Shown: in pieces, positions 59,603 through 64,000 of the stretch
Numbering within the stretch: the first letter of the stretch is position 1
Layout: every line of letters begins with the position of its first letter
Assembly (NCBI GenBank): GCA_963976625.1
Contig: CAXBLA010000017.1
Coordinates: forward strand, 1-64,000
DNA: 64,000 nt
Reading direction: 5' to 3'
Source of the DNA: UBA1924 sp963976625
GTDB lineage: Bacteria; Planctomycetota; Phycisphaerae; Phycisphaerales; UBA1924
Program-made: the position numbers and the translations under genes
Notes under the pieces: model-generated
The model's database searches: none
What the model was told of the DNA's origin: nothing
What the model saw: only the letters and a program-made list of their open reading frames with translations

Positions 59603-60760
59603 ATGCAAAATCGACTTGTCTCACTGCTCAGTCTCGTGATCTTGGCATCCTCAGCCGTAGCTCAGCCCCGTGAGGGCAACCGTGGCCCCCAGCAGCGGGG
59701 AGGTTCTGTACCAACTGAGGGCGTGCTCGACGCTGGTCGTTTGCCCGATCTGCAGGCATTTACTGAGGATGGTACGCCCATCAGCTTGCGAGAGCTGGCC
59801 TCGGAAGGCTATCTCGTCCTGAAGTCGGGATGCCTCACATGCCCAAAGTTCCATGCGAGTTCGCGAGAGTTCGAAGCCGCGGCCGTGGACTATGAGCCAA
59901 TGGGCGTCACATTCTACTACTTCTACAAGAGCCTTCGGCATCCAGAGCTCGGCGGATATGTGGAAGCGCAAAATCTAGAAGAGCGATTGCTCCATATCAA
60001 GGAGGCGCGTACCAACCTTGGTACCCGCGTGCCGTGGATCGCAGATTCGATGGATGACTCGCTCAGGGTTGGCCTCCGATCTGGCGCGAACTCTGTCTAT
60101 CTCGTTTCTCCAGAGGGCGAGATTGTGTATGCTGCCGGAGAGTATGACGCCGAGGCCTTTCGCGATGCGCTGACCAAGGCGGTTGGTGAACCCAAGGAGC
60201 GCACATCTGTCCAAGACTTAAATCTACCCCGCTTGGAGCGAAACCGTCAGATCAACGAGACAACCGACATCCGTGTCGAGCGTCCAGTCGGGATGACGAT
60301 CCTCGAGATCCAACCCGTTTCTCCGGAGGATACTTACTATGTCAAACTCCGAGCTGAAGCCGATCGAGAACTGCTTCGCTCAGGGGGCGGCAAGCTGTTC
60401 ATTGGGTTCTATCCTGACCCAATCCATGGCGCGAAGTGGAACAATCTGACATCTCCTATGAAGTATGTTCTCAGCGCACCCGATGGATCCACGGTCACTC
60501 CCGCCGAGGCTGTGGCGCATCGAGGTGAGGGCGAGACGGATACTGAGCCTCGTCAGTTCATGATCGATGTCTCAGATCTTGAGCCCGGCGCGACGATGAA
60601 GCTGAGCTTGCATTATTTTGGGTGCACAGACGATTTTTGCAAACCCCTTACGCACGAGTACCTGATCCGGCTTGCCGCTGAAGATCGGGCGGCGAGCACC
60701 TTTGGATTCCGTGGAGGTGAACGATCTGGTTCTCGCGGCAGGGGTGATAGGCAGAGGTGA
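59603..60760 (+). CDS. Secreted deiodinase/thioredoxin-like protein with DsbD-alpha-like C-terminus
   Basis: The 385-residue protein has a signal peptide (1-21, ending AVAQ). A thioredoxin-fold domain resembling iodothyronine deiodinase-like proteins follows. LVLKSGCLTCPKFHASSREFE carries Cys-Leu-Thr-Cys at the active-site position, and SVYLVSPEGEIVYAAGEYD closes the fold. From about 250 a second domain has LHYFGCTDDFCKPLTHEYLI near its end, much like the cysteine-bearing core of the DsbD alpha domain. The protein probably does thiol redox chemistry in the periplasm. The true reaction is unknown. Starts before 59603 lack a signal peptide. Confidence 0.78.
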   Translation: MQNRLVSLLSLVILASSAVAQPREGNRGPQQRGGSVPTEGVLDAGRLPDLQAFTEDGTPISLRELASEGYLVLKSGCLTCPKFHASSREFEAAAVDYEPMGVTFYYFYKSLRHPELGGYVEAQNLEERLLHIKEARTNLGTRVPWIADSMDDSLRVGLRSGANSVYLVSPEGEIVYAAGEYDAEAFRDALTKAVGEPKERTSVQDLNLPRLERNRQINETTDIRVERPVGMTILEIQPVSPEDTYYVKLRAEADRELLRSGGGKLFIGFYPDPIHGAKWNNLTSPMKYVLSAPDGSTVTPAEAVAHRGEGETDTEPRQFMIDVSDLEPGATMKLSLHYFGCTDDFCKPLTHEYLIRLAAEDRAASTFGFRGGERSGSRGRGDRQR

Positions 60761-61080
60761 GATTGAGTAGCACATATGCACTGTGGATTGCGGGAGCCAG
60801 TGGCAGTCCGCATCACATGCACTCGATGCATTGCTATGTGTGCACTCAATCTGACCAGAGCGTGCCTGGGCAATATTCGGATTCTTCATTGAAGCCAGCT
60901 AGAGTTTTTCCAACGCCGTCGTCGGAGTCCAGTTGATCAGCTGGATGAAGCTTTGAGTCCGTCCCGACAAGTTGGATATGCCGTGAAAGAAGAACACTCG
61001 CTTCCGGCATCCAGAATTCGGTCTGGGGCTGGAAAAATACAACTGGTGTCCTGTCACCCTGATTCTGCGAATCCAAGAAC
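60761..61080. other. Gene-free interval of 320 bases
   Basis: No supported gene is seen here. Open frames on the minus strand (for example 60846-61124) have no ribosome site and overlap the lipoprotein end. The stretch separates two convergent transcripts: the redox protein from the left and the membrane-protein operon from the right. A terminator would be expected, but I see no perfect stem with a T-run. Confidence 0.45.
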
Positions 61081-61620
61081 TTAAGGCTTTGCCTCGTCAC
61101 CGAGCGCCAAGTCAGTGATCGCATGCCAGCGGTTTTTACCCTGCCACTTGAAGAGCCACAGGAATGTATGTCTGGTGGTTTCGCGGATGCCCGATGGCGT
61201 CGTGATCAGCTCGCGGTGCTTGCCGAACGCGCCCCAGAGGCTCGAGTCGAAGTCATGCTGTGTAATGAGTTGCTGATCGCCGTCGTATTGGCTGATTGTG
61301 CCGTTGACGAAGCCGAAGAGTGGGAGGTATGAATCGATATCGGCTTCGATGAACTCCGCCGGTGAGTCTTCGTCGTCTCCCTCGGCGAAGACATGCAGGT
61401 GCGAATGGACGAGTGGGAAGAGATTGATTTCGTACAGTTCTTTCTCGCTTGCTTCTTCATCGGCGTTCACACGATCGAGCTCATCGACGAGCTGTGTGAT
61501 GCGAGACGGGCCGTTGGCCGCGGCTGCGAAGTCGTAGTTGTGCGAAGCGCACCCGGTCATCGCGATGCCCGCGATCAGTGTTCCTGCAGATGTATAAGCC
61601 AGTTTGTAAAATGTACTCAT
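61081..61620 (-). CDS. Predicted small lipoprotein, last gene of a four-gene operon
   Basis: The 179-residue product has a lipoprotein signal with Met-Thr-Gly-Cys ending at Cys24. The mature part is acidic (about 35-85, many Asp/Glu), with a beta-like end WGAFGKHRELITTPSGIRET and HTFLWLFKWQGKNRWHAITDL. That end recalls a nuclear-transport-factor-2-like or SnoaL-type sheet, but this is a weak impression. I do not recognise a family. The ATG at 61620 lies one base after the stop of the DUF2306 gene, so it is cotranscribed with the membrane proteins and the XRE regulator. Confidence 0.65.
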   Translation of the reverse strand: MSTFYKLAYTSAGTLIAGIAMTGCASHNYDFAAAANGPSRITQLVDELDRVNADEEASEKELYEINLFPLVHSHLHVFAEGDDEDSPAEFIEADIDSYLPLFGFVNGTISQYDGDQQLITQHDFDSSLWGAFGKHRELITTPSGIRETTRHTFLWLFKWQGKNRWHAITDLALGDEAKP

Positions 61621-61621
61621 G

Positions 61622-62299
61622 CTATTTTTCTCCTTGGAGTGTTCTTCGTTTCCTCGATCGCCTTCGGCGAATCAGGTATTCGGCTATTGAGAGGTGCAAA
61701 ACCCATGCACCGGATTGAATGCTTTCGTCGAGGGTGTCGGAGACCTCGCCCAGGACAATGTAGAACGGCAAGATCAGCACAATCAGCGTGCCCGCCGGCA
61801 TAGCGACCGCAAAGGCACGGGTCATCCAGTCTTGGTGCCTGGCGAAGTCCCTTCGACGAATCGCGAGGATCCCGAGCACGAGAAACAAGGTCCATAAAGG
61901 CCCAAAGACAATGCGCCCGTAGTAGAGCACCGGCCCACGCGCCTCGGGGTGCAACAGCGTAAGCCATGTGCTCGATAATGCAGCCGCGATGCCGGCGAGC
62001 ACCGCGATTTTTCCGGCATTGCGGTGCCATCTGGGGTATCGCTTGCGGAGGATAGGCAGGATTTGTATTGCGCCGAGGACATAGAACACCGCCGCGCAAG
62101 TCACATGGATAAACAGCGGCAGATTGTCAACACGATCTCTGTGGAACACCGGTGCCCAATCCCACTCGAGGATGAGGGTGGTCCCGCGATATACGCCGGC
62201 CGCTAGGGGGATCAGGCATGCGAGGAACAAGCCGACATAGGCGAGTCTTCGCTTGATCGATCGCTCTTTGCGACGGGCTGGTTTGTCAGTTGAATTCAT
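61622..62299 (-). CDS. DUF2306-family membrane protein
   Basis: The 225-residue protein has a basic N-terminus and about six membrane helices. It carries the DUF2306 pattern: a loop with His after the second helix (LFIHVTCAAVFYVLGAIQIL), PRWHRNAGKIAVLAGIAAA with His before the third, and RHQDWMTRAFAVAMPAGTLI. The three conserved histidine-bearing helices in this family suggest a heme- or cofactor-binding membrane protein, though the function is unknown. It overlaps the XRE regulator stop by four bases (ATGA), showing coupling. The Arg/Lys-rich C-terminal tail is cytoplasmic by the positive-inside rule. Confidence 0.78.
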   Translation of the reverse strand: MNSTDKPARRKERSIKRRLAYVGLFLACLIPLAAGVYRGTTLILEWDWAPVFHRDRVDNLPLFIHVTCAAVFYVLGAIQILPILRKRYPRWHRNAGKIAVLAGIAAALSSTWLTLLHPEARGPVLYYGRIVFGPLWTLFLVLGILAIRRRDFARHQDWMTRAFAVAMPAGTLIVLILPFYIVLGEVSDTLDESIQSGAWVLHLSIAEYLIRRRRSRKRRTLQGEK

Positions 62300-62526
62300 T
62301 TGTTCTCTGGTATCTCATCCTCAACGATGAAGACCTCGTCGAGTGGTTTTCCCAGAGCCCGAGCGATCAAGACCGCGAGTTCGAGACTTGGTGAGTACTT
62401 GGATTTCTCGATCGCCGCGATGGTCTGGCGGGTCACGCCGACTCTCAGAGCGAGCGTTTGCTGGGTCATTTCGTCGTTGTCGAATCGGAGCCGACGGATG
62501 GTGTTGGAGATCTTGAGCTTTTCCAT
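62296..62526 (-). CDS. XRE-family transcriptional regulator
   Basis: This 76-residue regulator is a bare helix-turn-helix domain of Cro/cI type. Residues about 9-60 hold TIRRLRFDNDEMTQQTLALR, then the recognition helix in RVGVTRQTIAAIEKSKYSPSLE and the end IARALGKPLDEVF. This subgroup of short HTH proteins is typically encoded beside a small membrane protein of DUF2178-like or related type, exactly as here. GGAG lies six bases before the ATG at 62526, and the start is one base from the upstream stop. It likely regulates the operon, perhaps by binding the promoter at 63013-63041. Confidence 0.9.
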   Translation of the reverse strand: MEKLKISNTIRRLRFDNDEMTQQTLALRVGVTRQTIAAIEKSKYSPSLELAVLIARALGKPLDEVFIVEDEIPENK

Positions 62527-62527
62527 T

Positions 62528-62965
62528 TCACGCTCCGATCCGATAGCTAGAAAGCCTGACCACATTCCCGAGCAGGTCACCCGCGGCACAAGACCCATAG
62601 AGCAGGGTCAGCCCGGCCACCGCCGACCATCCTGTAGCGAGTACGAAGATCATCGTTATGTACCCGATCCCCGTCGAAATCAGCGTGACATACAAGCCGC
62701 GGAGCTGGAACTGGCGATCGCGTTCATCAACGAGGTTCTTCGGGTTCCTGTCTTTGGACAGCATCGAGAACAGCGGGTTCAGCACGATCGTGAGCACGAT
62801 CGCCGCGGGGATGACCCAGACAATTGCTTGGGCCCACACCATCGTCGCGTTATCGCCCGATAGTGCCCCGGTTCCGAAGAGTTCTGCGAGCCGGAGCACG
62901 ACATAGCCATTGAGCAGAAGGTTGATGACGATGGCGATAATGCTTGCTCGTTCTTGTTGGCACAT
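62528..62965 (-). CDS. Small membrane protein (DUF2178-like), partner of the XRE regulator
   Basis: The 145-residue protein has four membrane helices: about 8-26, 45-65, 90-110 and 115-135. Between the second and third is a cytoplasmic loop with DERDRQFQLRGLY (residues about 81-93). That loop (D-E-R-x-x-x) is the mark of small membrane proteins encoded with short XRE regulators. Their role is unknown, and membrane-sensing control of the regulator is a reasonable guess. It is the first gene of a tightly packed minus-strand operon of four, preceded by a good promoter candidate. Confidence 0.72.
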   Translation of the reverse strand: MCQQERASIIAIVINLLLNGYVVLRLAELFGTGALSGDNATMVWAQAIVWVIPAAIVLTIVLNPLFSMLSKDRNPKNLVDERDRQFQLRGLYVTLISTGIGYITMIFVLATGWSAVAGLTLLYGSCAAGDLLGNVVRLSSYRIGA

Positions 62966-63300
62966 GACTTGGGACCTCGATTATGAAGGCTCGTGGTGTG
63001 AATGAATGCGTATCGAGTGTTCGCGTAGCTTAACGCAATGTCAAGTAAAACGAACATATATAACAAAAATAGGTAAATGTACGGTGTACTCGCTAAAACG
63101 GCAAAACACCCGTGAGTGGATTGGAGTTTGAATCTACATCCACGCTGAACCGAGCGATCCGATCTCGATTCAGGCCCAGCGACCGACTCGAATGGGCAGG
63201 TGTCCTGTCCATCGATTTGTGAGGGAGGCGAGACTGTGTTTGACCTAGAATGGATCGAGGCAAGCTTCAAATACCAGTATCCGAATAGAAGGAGACCGCG
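62966..63300. other. Divergent intergenic region of 335 bases
   Basis: No gene is seen. The left part holds the operon promoter (listed separately), with an AT-rich stretch at about 63042-63110 behind it that could act as an UP element or a regulator site. The right part is the upstream region of dps. No clear -35/-10 pair or OxyR-like site is evident there. Confidence 0.5.
63013..63041 (-). promoter_or_regulatory. Candidate sigma-70 promoter of the XRE/membrane-protein operon
   Basis: On the minus strand, TTGACA (complement of 63036-63041) is a perfect -35. AACACT (complement of 63013-63018) is a weak -10 after a 17-base spacer. An AT-rich tract lies directly upstream at 63042-63110. The start point would be near 63006, giving a leader of about 40 bases to the ATG at 62965. 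Confidence 0.6.
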
Positions 63301-63750
63301 ATGTCTGATCACGCCAATGAGAAAACGATTGAGCGTCTTTCGGTGCTGCTTGCGAGCACATACACGCTCTATATCAAGTCGCACAACTACCACTGGAATG
63401 TCACCGGCCCGATGTTCTCGACGCTGCACGCGCTCTTCGAGTTGCAGTACACCGAGCTTGCAGCCGCGGTCGATGAGATCGCCGAGCGTATCCGGGTCTT
63501 GGGCGCTTACGCCCCGGGCAGCGCCAGCGCGTTTTCCAAGCTCAGCAAGATTGCAGAAGAGAACGGGCACCCGAGCGCGATCGAGATGATCCAAAGCCTC
63601 GCATCAGATCAGGGCACCATCGAATCGGTGGCGCGCGATGTGATCGAAGCCGCGGAAGCCAACGGGGATCAGCCCAGCGTTGACCTCGCCATCCGCCGCC
63701 AAGAAATCCACGGCAAGAACGCGTGGATGCTCAAGAGCCATCTCGAGTAG
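63301..63750 (+). CDS. dps: Dps-family DNA-binding ferritin-like protein
   Basis: Dps forms a dodecamer that oxidises and stores iron with peroxide and protects DNA. The 149-residue length is typical. The ferroxidase ligands are visible across the dimer interface: SHNYHWNVTGPMFSTLHALFE supplies the two His, and DEIAERIRVLG supplies the Asp and Glu. AAGGAG lies eight bases before the ATG. The N-terminus is short (no Lys-rich tail), so DNA binding may be weak. It stands alone on the plus strand, and regulation by oxidative stress is expected for the family but not shown here. Confidence 0.95.
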   Translation: MSDHANEKTIERLSVLLASTYTLYIKSHNYHWNVTGPMFSTLHALFELQYTELAAAVDEIAERIRVLGAYAPGSASAFSKLSKIAEENGHPSAIEMIQSLASDQGTIESVARDVIEAAEANGDQPSVDLAIRRQEIHGKNAWMLKSHLE

Positions 63751-63752
63751 TA

Positions 63753-63817
63753 GTGCCCAGGCTGTAGCAATCCGCTCGCCGCGTGATGCAGTCGCCTGTC
63801 AAAATTGGACTGGGCAC
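63753..63817. repeat. Eight-base inverted repeat after dps
   Basis: GTGCCCAG at 63753-63760 and CTGGGCAC at 63810-63817 are perfectly complementary, 49 bases apart. They lie in the 95-base gap between dps and the convergent hydrolase gene. As RNA this would be a long-looped hairpin on either strand. No T-run follows closely, so termination is only one possibility. Confidence 0.35.
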
Positions 63818-63845
63818 AGCTATATGCTGTCAACATTTCAACGAT

Positions 63846-64000
63846 TCAATTGAGGAAGTCGAGCAGCGCCTTGTTCCAGAGGGGGAAGGCCTCGATCTGG
63901 GGGCAGTGGCCGATGCCGGGGAACTCGATGAGTTGGGCGCCCGGGATAGCTTGCTGGGTCAGCTTGCCCAGCTGGGTGTAGTCGCCCATGGTCGCTTGGA
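63846..64000 (-). CDS. Alpha/beta hydrolase, C-terminal fragment
   Basis: Only the last about 50 codons lie in the window, entering at base 64000 and ending with TGA at 63846-63848 on the minus strand. The visible end (PGAQLIEFPGIGHCPQIEAF, given in part, then WNKALLDFLN) is the usual end of an alpha/beta-hydrolase. It contains the catalytic-histidine motif G-x-GHCPQ near the C-terminus. Substrate cannot be told from this fragment. Confidence 0.8.
   Translation of the reverse strand, partial: QATMGDYTQLGKLTQQAIPGAQLIEFPGIGHCPQIEAFPLWNKALLDFLN

Noticed and set aside
60846..61124. A 92-codon open frame on the minus strand
   Set aside because: It overlaps the end of the lipoprotein gene, has no ribosome site, and shows no signal peptide, membrane segment or recognised motif.

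Overview
The window reads as a chromosomal segment of a GC-rich, Gram-negative, motile planctomycete, most likely of class Phycisphaerae. That placement is inference. It rests on the variant PEP-CTERM sorting tail (PTPS, hydrophobic segment, RRRR) at 38656-39300, a very complete single-direction flagellar locus with FlbD, a MotE-like protein and the TIGR02530-type operon protein, a Kdo (LPS) gene pair, and many small lineage-type lipoproteins. No prophage, insertion sequence, CRISPR array or obvious genomic island is visible.

Region 1 (1-26.6 kb) is one co-directional flagellar supercluster, entered inside flgB: flgB'-flgC-fliE-fliF-fliG-fliH-fliI-fliJ-motE-like-fliK-flgD-TIGR02530-flgE-flbD-motA-motB-fliL-fliN-fliO-fliP-fliQ-fliR-flhB-flhA-flhF-flhG-(small membrane protein)-fliA, closed by a strong intrinsic terminator at 26553. 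It encodes rod parts, the MS-ring, the switch proteins FliG and FliN, the export gate and ATPase complex, hook and hook-length control, stator, placement GTPase/ATPase and the flagellar sigma factor. FliM is conspicuously absent from its usual place between fliL and fliN. Filament, hook-filament junction and chemotaxis genes must lie elsewhere.

Region 2 (26.6-39.3 kb) is housekeeping and envelope: folK, then on the minus strand a XerC/D recombinase, small proteins, two lipoproteins (one a TolB-like propeller), kdsC-kdsD for Kdo synthesis and an APC permease fused to a universal-stress domain. pcrA (plus) and a PEP-CTERM secreted protein (minus) follow. Region 3 (39.7-44.4 kb) has rpsO-pnp, a cold-shock protein with a long and apparently structured leader, and an orphan histidine kinase. 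Region 4 (44.4-53.5 kb) has a kynureninase-tryptophan dioxygenase operon, a TIM-barrel isomerase-like protein, queG, a polytopic membrane protein, a possible hot-dog protein, a metallo-beta-lactamase-fold hydrolase and two tandem paralogous lipoproteins.

Region 5 (53.5-64 kb) has gap, a P1B-type metal ATPase with an unusual TPCP motif, pyrC and tRNA-Pro(GGG). These are followed by a divergent pair of secreted proteins (YHYH-domain and deiodinase/thioredoxin-like), a tight four-gene regulator/membrane-protein operon with a recognisable promoter, dps, and the end of an alpha/beta hydrolase gene. Many genes are packed tail-to-tail, with intrinsic terminators of minus-strand genes lying inside or touching the ends of plus-strand genes (folK/xerC and pcrA/PEP-CTERM). 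The most interesting non-coding element is the cold-shock leader at about 42590-42836.
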